A stretch of DNA of 12,452 bases from JAGOTP01 sp964415465 (GTDB lineage Bacteria; Patescibacteriota; Patescibacteriia; 2-12-FULL-60-25): the NCBI GenBank assembly GCA_964415465.1, contig CAYQAL010000025.1:1-12452 (forward strand). Reading direction: 5' to 3'. Positions within the stretch are counted from its first letter, which is position 1. Every line of letters starts with the position of its first letter. The position numbers and the translations under genes were made by a program. This document shows, in pieces, positions 1-5,580 of the stretch. Under the pieces are notes generated by a model. It was not told the origin of the DNA and did not search any database. It worked only from the letters and a program-made list of their open reading frames with translations.

Positions 1-11
1 AGATCGAACGC

Positions 12-221
12 ATGACGACACGTGAGAAAGAGGCGGCTGATTTAGTTGTCTTGCGCGCATTAGCCAAAGAGCTAGGAATCAGTCTTTGGGAGACGCATCA
101 GCAGTACATCGATTTTTGCAGTCTACTCACAAAGACCGATGACTGGGCATTTGAAGGATCGGCGGCCGACATGAAGAGATTGAAAGCGGATATCAAGAAG
201 ACAAAGTCAGATCGCGCGTAA
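12..221 (+). CDS. small hypothetical protein, possibly the C-terminal part of a longer one
   Basis: A 69-residue reading frame starting at ATG and ending in TAA. The product is charged and probably helical, with a lysine/arginine-rich tail (KRLKADIKKTKSDRA). I do not recognise a family. No Shine-Dalgarno is visible in the few bases before the ATG, and the frame stays open to the left edge of the window, so this could be the end of a larger gene. A strong hairpin begins 3 nt after the stop codon, which supports a real 3' end here. The neighbour on the other side of the hairpin is convergent and appears unrelated. Confidence 0.55.
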   Translation: MTTREKEAADLVVLRALAKELGISLWETHQQYIDFCSLLTKTDDWAFEGSAADMKRLKADIKKTKSDRA

Positions 222-224
222 TGT

Positions 225-262
225 AAGAAAAGACCGGCGTCCTAGGATGCAGGTCTTTTCTT
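225..262. terminator. bidirectional hairpin terminator
   Basis: Arms AAGAAAAGACC (225-235) and GGTCTTTTCTT (252-262) are perfectly complementary over 11 bp. The region between them (GCGTCC TA GGATGC) is nearly self-complementary and extends the stem. An A-rich 5' arm and T-rich 3' arm let it act on both strands, as fits its place between two convergent genes. Confidence 0.75.
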
Positions 263-271
263 GAGAGATGG

Positions 272-1252
272 TTACGGTTGGTAGTAGGCGTGTTCCAAAT
301 TCGGCATGCTTGGCAGATCGCCAATCGCGACCAATGCTTCGGCAAGTTCTGTGACTTTTGCTTTATTCATCTTTTTGTTCTCAAGGATCGGTGTCAGTGA
401 GAAGCGGGCCGCAACAGCTGGGTCAAACTGATAGGCTTTTTGGGCGATCGCGCGTGTTTCGAATTCGTGCTCTGTTTGAAAGCGAATTGCTTCATCAATG
501 ATGGCGGTTGTTTTCTTAGCGAGCTCTGGGTGCTCTGTAATGAACTTGGTTGTAATCACCCCCGTGCCAATTGGATTCTCGTCTACGAGATCGGCAAAAA
601 TCGAAGGCGAGATGGTGCGTGCTTCTTGCGTGACGAGGGCAGTCGTAAGCCCTGGTTCGTAGGCGTAGAGCGCATCAATTGAACCGGAGGCTAAGGCGGC
701 TAGTTGATTTTGCGGCGGGAGCTGAACGAATTCGATCGAGACGACATCAACATTCTGCTTTTTTAAGTATTGCTTGGCCAAGTTCGTGGCGCTGGTGCCG
801 GGGAACACACCAATTTTCTTTCCGGTAAGTTCCTGGATGCTCGTAATGGTCGAATCTTTCGGTACGATCAATTGGTCAAACGGATGTTCGTTGGTTGAAG
901 CGCTCGTATTGTAGATCTTGAGCTTGCCGGGTTCTTTTTGATCGACAAGCGCAAAAGGAATAAAACTGATCATCGCAATATCGATGTCGCCACGAAGCAT
1001 CGCTTCGGTGACTTGATTGGACGAAGCGAACGGAATGAATTCGGCTTTAAGGCCCTGTTTTTCAAACAGCTGTTTTTCTTGAGCGATGACGTGGGGTAGG
1101 TTGCCAGTGATTGGGAGTACCGCAACACGAACGGTTTGTGTAGGTACAGATGCAATGGGCTCTGAACGTCGAACAAAGGCACCGATGATGCCGAGAATGA
1201 GTAAGCCAACGATCACATATAAGACCTTTCTTGAGAGTGGAGAGGGAAGCAT
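272..1252 (-). CDS. NMT1/SsuA-like ABC transporter substrate-binding protein, membrane-anchored
   Basis: The 326-residue product has an N-terminal hydrophobic anchor (about residues 9-26) and no lipobox cysteine, so it is probably tethered outside the membrane. The rest reads as a periplasmic-binding-protein-II fold of the NMT1/SsuA/NrtA/TauA class, which binds small molecules such as sulfonates, nitrate or pyrimidine precursors. Signatures are LPHVIAQEKQLFEKQG (about 52-67), GKKIGVFPGTSATN (about 144-157) and QNQLAALASGSIDALYAYEP (about 181-200). It is a paralogue of the protein at 2183-3148, and both end in YQP. I chose the ATG at 1252 because a longer frame from TTG at 1288 would begin inside the -35 box. 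It diverges from a TrmB-like regulator. No permease or ATPase gene is visible. The ligand is unknown. Confidence 0.85.
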   Translation of the reverse strand: MLPSPLSRKVLYVIVGLLILGIIGAFVRRSEPIASVPTQTVRVAVLPITGNLPHVIAQEKQLFEKQGLKAEFIPFASSNQVTEAMLRGDIDIAMISFIPFALVDQKEPGKLKIYNTSASTNEHPFDQLIVPKDSTITSIQELTGKKIGVFPGTSATNLAKQYLKKQNVDVVSIEFVQLPPQNQLAALASGSIDALYAYEPGLTTALVTQEARTISPSIFADLVDENPIGTGVITTKFITEHPELAKKTTAIIDEAIRFQTEHEFETRAIAQKAYQFDPAVAARFSLTPILENKKMNKAKVTELAEALVAIGDLPSMPNLEHAYYQP

Positions 1253-1259
1253 AAGAAGA

Positions 1260-1288
1260 AGTAAATCATATTTATAGTAATTTGTCAA
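1260..1288 (-). promoter_or_regulatory. promoter of the minus-strand binding protein, leaderless
   Basis: On the minus strand TTGACA (1288-1283) is followed after 17 bp by TTTACT (1265-1260). The ATG starts 7 nt after the -10 box (1252), so transcription and translation probably start at nearly the same base. There is no Shine-Dalgarno. Confidence 0.65.
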
Positions 1289-1320
1289 TCAAATATTGGC
1301 TTAAATAAGCAAAATACTAT
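1274..1320. promoter_or_regulatory. candidate operator: inverted repeats in the divergent promoter region
   Basis: ATAGTA (1274-1279) and TACTAT (1315-1320) form a perfect inverted repeat. Inside it lies TTGGCTTAAATAAGCAAA (1296-1313), whose arms TTnGCTTA/TAAGCnAA pair around a central AA. The inner palindrome is centred close to the midpoint between the two predicted transcription starts, as expected for a site controlling both genes. A regulator gene lies immediately beside it; the binding itself is inference. Confidence 0.5.
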
Positions 1321-1349
1321 CTATTTTTTACAAAATAAATAAAATAGAT
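1319..1349. repeat. perfect 9-bp inverted repeat spanning the regulator promoter
   Basis: ATCTATTTT (1319-1327) and AAAATAGAT (1341-1349) are perfect complements with a 13-nt spacer. The repeat brackets the -35 box and stops just short of the -10 box of the regulator gene, so a protein bound here would block RNA polymerase. Autoregulation by the adjacent TrmB-like protein is a reasonable guess. Confidence 0.5.
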
Positions 1350-1355
1350 TAGGAT
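1327..1355 (+). promoter_or_regulatory. promoter of the regulator and binding-protein operon, leaderless
   Basis: TTTACA (1327-1332), a 17-bp spacer, then TAGGAT (1350-1355). The ATG at 1362 begins 6 nt after the -10 box, leaving no room for a ribosome binding site. The -10 is imperfect (4 of 6), so some activation may be needed. Confidence 0.55.
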
Positions 1356-1361
1356 AGCGCT

Positions 1362-2138
1362 ATGCTGACGTTTGGTGAATTGCGAACACGACTCGCGCCG
1401 GTGCTGGGCGAGCTTGGATTAAAGGAGCAAGAAATTGATTTGTATGTACAAGCCGTCTTGCTCGGACCATCGCTCATTACTGTGTTTGCGGACCACTTGG
1501 GTATGTCAGCCTCGAATGTCTACAAGCTCATTCCGGCCTTGGAGCGAATTGGTTTGACCACGTTCTCTACACAAAAAAAGAAAGGCAAGCTGTTTTCGGT
1601 TGTATCACCTTCTATCTTGCCTGAGCTTCTTCACAAACGCCGAGAACAGATTGAACAATTATCAGCTAGCTTCCTCCCTGGTCTGACGGATATCTTAGCA
1701 AGCTATCGCCAAGGGTCTGGATCGGCACGAATTCGTGTCTTGGAAGGGGAAGAAGCGTTTGCGGCCGCGGTACGCCAACTCTTTTTTGAAGTAGCGGACG
1801 AGTTACGTGTCTGGGGATCGATGGATGGATTTGTTGGTCTCGTCTCTCCGAAAACGTTTGATGCCCTGAAGAAAGATAGAATCACTCGAGGCATTCGTTT
1901 GCGTTCCCTTATTTGCGATACGCCACTGGCGCAAGCCCTGAAGAAAACGGAGCACATGGAATTGCGTGAGGTAAAGCTTATTCCTAAAGCCTATCCCTTT
2001 TCCGCTTCGATGCAGTTATCGAAAGGCAAGGCGATCATTTGGCAGCCAAGCACACCGCTCGCTGTTTTGATTGAAGATGAAACGATCGTGACGATGTGGC
2101 ATCAGCTGTTTGAATACATGTGGAGTCTTACTAAGTAG
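1362..2138 (+). CDS. TrmB-like winged helix-turn-helix transcriptional regulator
   Basis: A 258-residue protein with an N-terminal winged-helix domain (about residues 17-75) of the TrmB type. The pattern is 'lGLkEqEIDLYvqaVLLG ... ADHLGMSASNVYKLIPALERIGL', followed by a wing and a short helical linker. The C-terminal part (about 120-258) resembles the ligand-sensing half of TrmB proteins, which bind a sugar or other small effector. The gene sits between two binding-protein paralogues, one divergent and one 44 bp downstream on the same strand. It therefore probably controls both in response to the transported ligand and may repress itself. The ATG lies 6 nt after a -10 box. The effector cannot be read from the sequence. 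Confidence 0.8.
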   Translation: MLTFGELRTRLAPVLGELGLKEQEIDLYVQAVLLGPSLITVFADHLGMSASNVYKLIPALERIGLTTFSTQKKKGKLFSVVSPSILPELLHKRREQIEQLSASFLPGLTDILASYRQGSGSARIRVLEGEEAFAAAVRQLFFEVADELRVWGSMDGFVGLVSPKTFDALKKDRITRGIRLRSLICDTPLAQALKKTEHMELREVKLIPKAYPFSASMQLSKGKAIIWQPSTPLAVLIEDETIVTMWHQLFEYMWSLTK

Positions 2139-2182
2139 CGTGCGTGGCTTGTGGTTTGCCGTTAAGGTAGAGTGAGGTACAT

Positions 2183-3148
2183 ATGAACAGAAAATTCCTC
2201 TTGATTCTGCTCGTGATGTTTGTAGTAGTCGTTGGGGCGGTGCTTATGCTCAAGCGACGACCGGCGGAAACAGAGCGTGTGGTACGAGTTGGCTATGCGC
2301 CGATTATTGGGACGTTGCCAGTCTATATCGCCGAGGAAAATCGCTTGTTTGAACAAGCGGGAGTGAAAGCGGAATTTGTTCAGTTACAGTCAGCGAACCA
2401 GCTGATGGAAGGCTTGGTTCGTGGAGATTTGGACCTGGTTCCCTTTGGTGGATTTGTGCCGGTGATGAACGTCGAGCTGGCTGATCCAGGAAAGGTGAAG
2501 ATCTTTGCAGGGAGTCGTTTAACCCAAGAAGAGCCGTTTGATTCATTACTCGTACTCAAAGAGAGTCCCATTCAGAAGCTTACCGATCTCGCGGGAAAGA
2601 AGGTCGGAGTATTCCCGGGAAGTACCGCCACGAATTTTTTGAAGCGCTACTTGTCATCGAAAGGCGTCGCCACAGAAACGGTTGAGATCGTACAGCTTCC
2701 AGCCGCCAACCAATTGTCTGCCTTATACGGTGGTTCGGTTGATGCGCTTCTCGCCTTTGAGCCAAACATCACGATTCCATTGGAGGAGGGGAAGGTACGC
2801 AAGCTCATTCCAGAATCGGTCTACTTTGAAACGTTTAACTACTCACCTCAGGGGGTTGGGTTGATTTCGACCAAGTTCGTAAATGAAGAGCCTGAGCTGG
2901 CAAAAAAGAGCGTTGATACGATGAACCAAGCCTATGTCTTTATGAAAGATCAGAACGCAGCGGCGCGTCAGATCGCCGAACGTCGCTTCGCGATTCCAAA
3001 GACCGTGGCAGAAAAAGTTGGCCTCACGCACATGTACGGACTTGATACCCTGGATAAAACGATGGTTGAAAAATATGCTGATACATTGGTTAGCCTGGGA
3101 GAGCTGAAGCAAAAACCAGATCTCTCAAAGATTTTCTACCAGCCGTAA
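2183..3148 (+). CDS. NMT1/SsuA-like ABC transporter substrate-binding protein, second paralogue
   Basis: A 321-residue protein with an N-terminal membrane anchor (about residues 5-23, no lipobox) and a type-II binding-protein body. Signatures are YAPIIGTLPVYIAEENRLFE (about 38-57), GKKVGVFPGSTATN (about 138-151) and NQLSALYGGSVDALLAFEP. These match the paralogue at 272-1252 in order and spacing. Residues around the presumed ligand cleft differ (PFGGFVPVMN here, MISFIPFALV there), so the two may bind different ligands. Translation starts at ATG 2183, where GAGGT (2174-2178) forms a Shine-Dalgarno 4 nt upstream. It follows the regulator by 44 bp with no terminator between, so they are probably co-transcribed. 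A hairpin lies 30 nt after the stop. Confidence 0.85.
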   Translation: MNRKFLLILLVMFVVVVGAVLMLKRRPAETERVVRVGYAPIIGTLPVYIAEENRLFEQAGVKAEFVQLQSANQLMEGLVRGDLDLVPFGGFVPVMNVELADPGKVKIFAGSRLTQEEPFDSLLVLKESPIQKLTDLAGKKVGVFPGSTATNFLKRYLSSKGVATETVEIVQLPAANQLSALYGGSVDALLAFEPNITIPLEEGKVRKLIPESVYFETFNYSPQGVGLISTKFVNEEPELAKKSVDTMNQAYVFMKDQNAAARQIAERRFAIPKTVAEKVGLTHMYGLDTLDKTMVEKYADTLVSLGELKQKPDLSKIFYQP

Positions 3149-3178
3149 GTTTGTTAGAAAAACGAAATAAACGCGAAG

Positions 3179-3212
3179 AACCGCCATCGTTTCCTCTTGG
3201 ACGATGGCGGTT
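3179..3212. terminator. hairpin between convergent genes, probable terminator
   Basis: AACCGCCATCGT (3179-3190) and ACGATGGCGGTT (3201-3212) are perfectly complementary over 12 bp around a 10-nt loop. It lies between the end of the binding-protein operon and the end of the convergent GC-rich gene. The U-tract is weak on both strands, so termination is likely but not certain. Confidence 0.65.
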
Positions 3213-3235
3213 GCCGCTGCGTGGATCGCAGCGGG

Positions 3236-3457
3236 CTATGTGTCCTCCCACTTGTCTCGCGGCTTCGTCACCCGGAAGCGGTCTTCCGGATAGAGCGAGG
3301 CCTCGAAGATCAGCTCTCGAACACCGTCTCCGACGAGTGGCCCGTGGTATGGGCCGGGATTCGAGTTGCGGCGAGCGCTCCCGGTGTCGAAGTAGGGCCT
3401 CTCAGGGAACTGGATGTTGTCTAGGTTGGGGCTAGGGCGACGGCGAGTTCTTGCCAT
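3236..3457 (-). CDS. small GC-rich hypothetical protein, basic and proline-rich
   Basis: A 73-residue product starting MARTRRRPSPNLDN and ending in KPRDKWEDT. It has an arginine-rich N-terminus, many prolines, little hydrophobic core before residue 45, and then one helix-like segment (VRELIFEASLYPEDRF). It may be a nucleic-acid-binding or largely disordered protein; I recognise no family. The start is fixed by a full GGAGG (3467-3463) 5 nt upstream of ATG 3457; a longer in-frame extension to 3532 has no such signal. The DNA is clearly richer in G and C than the flanks, though less extreme than the genes at 5034 and 5875. Its own promoter lies about 115 bp upstream in AT-rich DNA. Confidence 0.6.
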   Translation of the reverse strand: MARTRRRPSPNLDNIQFPERPYFDTGSARRNSNPGPYHGPLVGDGVRELIFEASLYPEDRFRVTKPRDKWEDT

Positions 3458-3572
3458 GGGGTCCTCCGTGACGGGTGGATGGGATAAACGTGCGAACGAG
3501 CTGGTTAGTGAAACGCGATGGAGCGGAATCACCTGGTCAGGACCACATGTATCTATGTGTCACCGACAAGCT

Positions 3573-3600
3573 ACTATATCATAACTAATTATTTTGTCAA
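3573..3600 (-). promoter_or_regulatory. promoter of the small GC-rich gene
   Basis: Minus strand TTGACA (3600-3595), a 16-bp spacer, TATAGT (3578-3573). The start should be near 3566, giving a leader of about 109 nt before ATG 3457. The leader contains a CACAT/ATGTG hairpin (3544-3559). At the start site lies TGTC-ACC-GACA (3558-3568), a small palindrome. Confidence 0.7.
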
Positions 3601-3683
3601 GTATTCGTAACGCTAAAATAAAAAGGAAAGCAATATTTACCTACATTAAAACAAAAAATCAAACACTATTAATAAATAAAAAA

Positions 3684-3717
3684 TGTCACATTATTTAAAT
3701 ACTTGACAAAGTGTCAC
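3684..3717. promoter_or_regulatory. TGTCAC repeats and palindrome over the second regulator's promoter
   Basis: TGTCAC occurs at 3684-3689 and 3712-3717, and TGACA-AAG-TGTCA (3704-3716) is a palindrome covering most of the -35 box and its downstream edge. A related TGTC-ACC-GACA lies at 3558-3568 on the start site of the divergent gene. These are plausible sites for the adjacent TrmB-like protein. Confidence 0.4.
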
Positions 3718-3731
3718 GATCCTGTTATACA
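3703..3731 (+). promoter_or_regulatory. promoter of the second TrmB-like regulator, leaderless
   Basis: TTGACA (3703-3708), a 17-bp spacer and TATACA (3726-3731). The ATG at 3738 begins 6 nt after the -10 box. An in-frame GTG at 3711 lies inside the promoter spacer and is not a credible start. Confidence 0.65.
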
Positions 3732-3737
3732 TTTGTC

Positions 3738-4574
3738 ATGTACAAAACACTCTTCGAATCAGCAGGGCTCAGCGCCGAAGAGGCGGATATTTATGAGTTA
3801 TTGCTTCAATATGGGCCGCAGGGAGTAGGGGAGCTCATGAAGCGTGTTTCGGGGATTAAACGAGGTTTGCTCTATAAGGTCTTGGAACGTCTTGAAAAGA
3901 GAGGGCTTCTCACCGCCCAGAAACAGGAAGGAGTAACACGATTTGTCCCAGAATCTCCCGATGTGCTGCTCCGGTGTCTAGCGGATCAAGAAGAGCTCCT
4001 AAAGCGATCGAGACAAGGCCTTGAATCCGCGCTACCAGAACTGAAAGCGAAATTCACTCTTTCGACAGAACGACCAGTCCTACGCTTCTTTGAAGGAGTG
4101 GAAGGTTTGCGAGCGATGTATGAAGATCAGCTCGAATCTGGTGCAAAAGAGTCGTATTTCATTCGTTCCGCAAAAGCGAAAGTCTACCGCGATGCGTTTG
4201 GAAAATGGTTTACGTTCTTCCTTCAAAAACGAGCAAAAATGGGCATTAAAGTGCATGCGCTGACGGTTGATGATGAAGAGACAAACCATGATCCAGAAGT
4301 CGACGCGGTAAGAAATGTGGTGCGTACGTGGATTCGACCGGAGGACTACCAAGCGCCAATTGAGATCGATGCGTATGGAGATCGGGTAGCCATTCTCTCT
4401 TACGGGAAAGAGATTTTCGGGATTGTGATCGAGAGTGCGCCCATCGCGCAGGCGTTGCGTGAATTGTTTGTGCTGGCAGATAAAGGAGCAAAGACGCTGA
4501 CGATCACTCACAATCATCCTACGCCACGAAGTTATCGCGATGAGCTAAAAGAGAGTAATTCGGAGGAGGGTTAA
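3738..4574 (+). CDS. TrmB-like winged helix-turn-helix transcriptional regulator
   Basis: A 278-residue protein. Residues about 8-70 form a TrmB-type winged helix: LSAEEADIYELLLQYG, then VGELMKRVSGIKRGLLYKVL as the recognition region, then a wing with QEGVTRFVPESP. A helical linker (about 75-105) follows. The C-terminal domain begins near RFFEGVEGLRAMYEDQL (about 116-133), the arrangement seen in many TrmB-like proteins with a sensor domain. It is divergent from the small GC-rich gene at 3236-3457, with palindromes at both promoters, and upstream of the leader and gene at 4670-5567. It may control either or itself. ATG 3738 was chosen because the promoter ends 6 nt before it. The ligand is unknown. 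Confidence 0.8.
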   Translation: MYKTLFESAGLSAEEADIYELLLQYGPQGVGELMKRVSGIKRGLLYKVLERLEKRGLLTAQKQEGVTRFVPESPDVLLRCLADQEELLKRSRQGLESALPELKAKFTLSTERPVLRFFEGVEGLRAMYEDQLESGAKESYFIRSAKAKVYRDAFGKWFTFFLQKRAKMGIKVHALTVDDEETNHDPEVDAVRNVVRTWIRPEDYQAPIEIDAYGDRVAILSYGKEIFGIVIESAPIAQALRELFVLADKGAKTLTITHNHPTPRSYRDELKESNSEEG

Positions 4575-4585
4575 AATACGAAGAT

Positions 4586-4645
4586 AATATCTGTATCTGC
4601 ATAGAATATCTGTACAGAATATTCGCTAAATATTGCGAAATATTC
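4586..4645. repeat. direct and inverted repeats upstream of the leader promoter
   Basis: AATATCTGTA occurs at 4586-4595 and 4605-4614, 19 bp apart. The second copy overlaps the perfect palindrome TCTGTACAGA. GAATATTCGC (4617-4626) and GCGAAATATTC (4635-4645) form an inverted repeat with one bulged base. The cluster lies 25-85 bp upstream of a strong promoter, where an activator would bind. It could instead form part of the 3' end of the regulator mRNA, but no U-tract follows. Confidence 0.45.
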
Positions 4646-4669
4646 CCCTAAATTAACTGAAGAGTAAAG

Positions 4670-4698
4670 TTGACAAAATAATAATTTAATGCTATCAT
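4670..4698 (+). promoter_or_regulatory. strong promoter driving the structured leader and GC-rich gene
   Basis: Perfect TTGACA (4670-4675), a 17-bp spacer, and TATCAT (4693-4698) preceded by TGC, an extended -10. It is the closest match to consensus in the window. The start should be near 4705, which leaves about 330 nt before the next large gene. Confidence 0.8.
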
Positions 4699-4710
4699 AG
4701 ACTATTACGA

Positions 4711-4794
4711 ATGAACGTTCGACAAGTTGAGTTGTATGAAAAAGTTCTCAGACTTTTGATGAGCAGCGTGTTAAAAATCAGGCATGGTTTTTAG
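4711..4794 (+). CDS. putative 27-residue leader peptide
   Basis: ATG 4711 opens a 27-codon frame ending in TAG (4792-4794), with codons typical of the moderate-GC genes around it. The peptide begins MNVRQVELYEKVLRLL and ends KIRHGF, so it would be an amphipathic, basic helix. The ATG lies only about 6 nt from the predicted transcription start, like the leaderless genes here, and no Shine-Dalgarno precedes it. Its 3' half forms the 5' arm, the loop and part of the 3' arm of the 21-bp hairpin at 4757-4808. A ribosome translating it would melt that hairpin, as in attenuation by leader peptides. It may also be a chance frame. Confidence 0.35.
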   Translation: MNVRQVELYEKVLRLLMSSVLKIRHGF

Positions 4795-4808
4795 CGCGCT
4801 GTTCGTCA
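4757..4808 (+). promoter_or_regulatory. 21-bp RNA hairpin in the leader
   Basis: The arm at 4757-4777 (TGATGAGCAGCGTGTT then AAAAA) pairs without a break with 4788-4808 (TTTTTAGCGCGCTGTT then CGTCA). There are four G-U wobbles and a 10-nt loop (TCAGGCATGG). The stem is long enough to stall or shape transcription, but no U-tract follows, so it is not a classical terminator. Confidence 0.6.
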
Positions 4809-4986
4809 CCTATTTACACGTGAGATGAGCTGGTTACGTCGGTAATCAATCCGGCGAATTTGCCTCATGTTCACTGAGTAGGATCCAACAGGGCGGCAAC
4901 ACGAGCCGTTTCGAAAGCTGTCATATACAGCATGTGTAAGTCATGCCGACTGTGACTTTAAGCATCTCCCAAGGATGTGACATCGG

Positions 4987-5026
4987 CAACTGGTTGTCTG
5001 CCCAGTTGGTTAGCAGACTGAAGGAG
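4987..5026 (+). promoter_or_regulatory. potential H-type pseudoknot next to the Shine-Dalgarno
   Basis: Stem 1 pairs CAACTGG (4987-4993) with CCAGTTG (5002-5008). Stem 2 pairs GTCTGC (4996-5001, in the loop of stem 1) with GCAGAC (5013-5018). Loop lengths of 2, 0 and 4 nt match an H-type pseudoknot, otherwise the stems exclude each other. AAGGAG (5021-5026) begins 2 nt later and ATG 5034 follows 7 nt after it. Translational riboswitches such as preQ1 place the ribosome site in this way; here the ligand, if any, is unknown. Confidence 0.45.
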
Positions 5027-5033
5027 TTCCACC

Positions 5034-5567
5034 ATGACGCAGCGTTCCATTCCCGAGGCCTTCGCGACCCGCAACGGCAAGATCGTCGTCCCCGCCCAGA
5101 CCAAGGAGCACCTCGCCGCGCACCCGGAGGTCGCCGACCTCCTCGAGGAGGCCATCAGCAAGGTCGAGATCACGGGCCAGTTCCTCGCGCTCGAGATCCC
5201 GATGGGCCGCGTCGTGGGCAAGGACGGCGTGGTCACCACCGAGCCCGTCGCCGTCGGCGAGGTGTGCACCTTCGCGAGCCGCCCCGGCCGCGCGAAGCCC
5301 TCCCGGGTGGTGGTCGGCATCGACGCCCCCGACACCGACAAGGTCGTCGTGCTGGCCTTCCCCGACAAGGAGTCGCCGAGCGACACCGCGGTGCTCATCA
5401 CCTCGTTCCTCGGTTCGCTCGCGGCGAAGGAGCCCTGGGACCCGAACATGCGCTCCGACGCGGAGCGCGAGGCGGCCCTCGTGTACTGGTGCTCGCACGC
5501 CCTGGTGCACACCGAGGTGATGGGCGCACCGTTCGAGAGCTCCTGGGAGCAGGTCCTCGCGGCCTGA
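5034..5567 (+). CDS. GC-rich hypothetical protein, possible RelE/barnase-like fold
   Basis: A 177-residue soluble protein with a good Shine-Dalgarno (AAGGAG) 7 nt before ATG. It opens with RNGKIVVPAQTKEHLAAHPEV (residues 13-33), continues with strand-like segments including PSRVVVG (89-95) and TDKVVVLAFPD (101-111), then AVLITSFLG (119-127), EPWD (133-136), and YWCSHALVH (151-159). The K-x-HLxxHPE helix followed by a sheet with an 'SR' and an 'LITxF' strand recalls the barnase/EndoU/RelE group of small nucleases. This is a weak fold impression with no confirmed catalytic set. By my count only 4 of 177 sense codons (CGT, ATT, GGT, GCA) end in A or T, quite unlike the neighbours. It has its own promoter, leader and terminator. 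Confidence 0.7.
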   Translation: MTQRSIPEAFATRNGKIVVPAQTKEHLAAHPEVADLLEEAISKVEITGQFLALEIPMGRVVGKDGVVTTEPVAVGEVCTFASRPGRAKPSRVVVGIDAPDTDKVVVLAFPDKESPSDTAVLITSFLGSLAAKEPWDPNMRSDAEREAALVYWCSHALVHTEVMGAPFESSWEQVLAA

Positions 5568-5580
5568 TTCCCGTACCGTG

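Larger units (their letters stand above)
4705..5033 (+). ncRNA. long structured mRNA leader, candidate cis-regulatory RNA
   Basis: About 330 nt between the predicted start and ATG 5034, dense with complementary segments. In order: AAAAGT/ACTTTT (4740-4757); a 21-bp hairpin (4757-4808); GTGA/TCAC and ATGAG/CTCAT closing a branched element (4820-4874) that contains GCTGG/CCGGC and GGTTAC/GTAATC; CGGC/GCCG (4894-4909); GCTGT/ACAGC (4917-4931); GCCGA/TCGGC (4945-4987) enclosing CATC/GATG; and a potential pseudoknot (4987-5018) touching the Shine-Dalgarno. I see no signature of tmRNA, RNase P, 6S or SRP RNA and do not recognise a riboswitch class. A separate small RNA processed from here is also possible. 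Confidence 0.5.

Noticed and set aside
4713..4720. GAACGTTC palindrome as a LexA/SOS box
   Set aside because: Gram-positive LexA sites need GAAC-N4-GTTC; here the half-sites touch directly. It may still be an operator of another kind.
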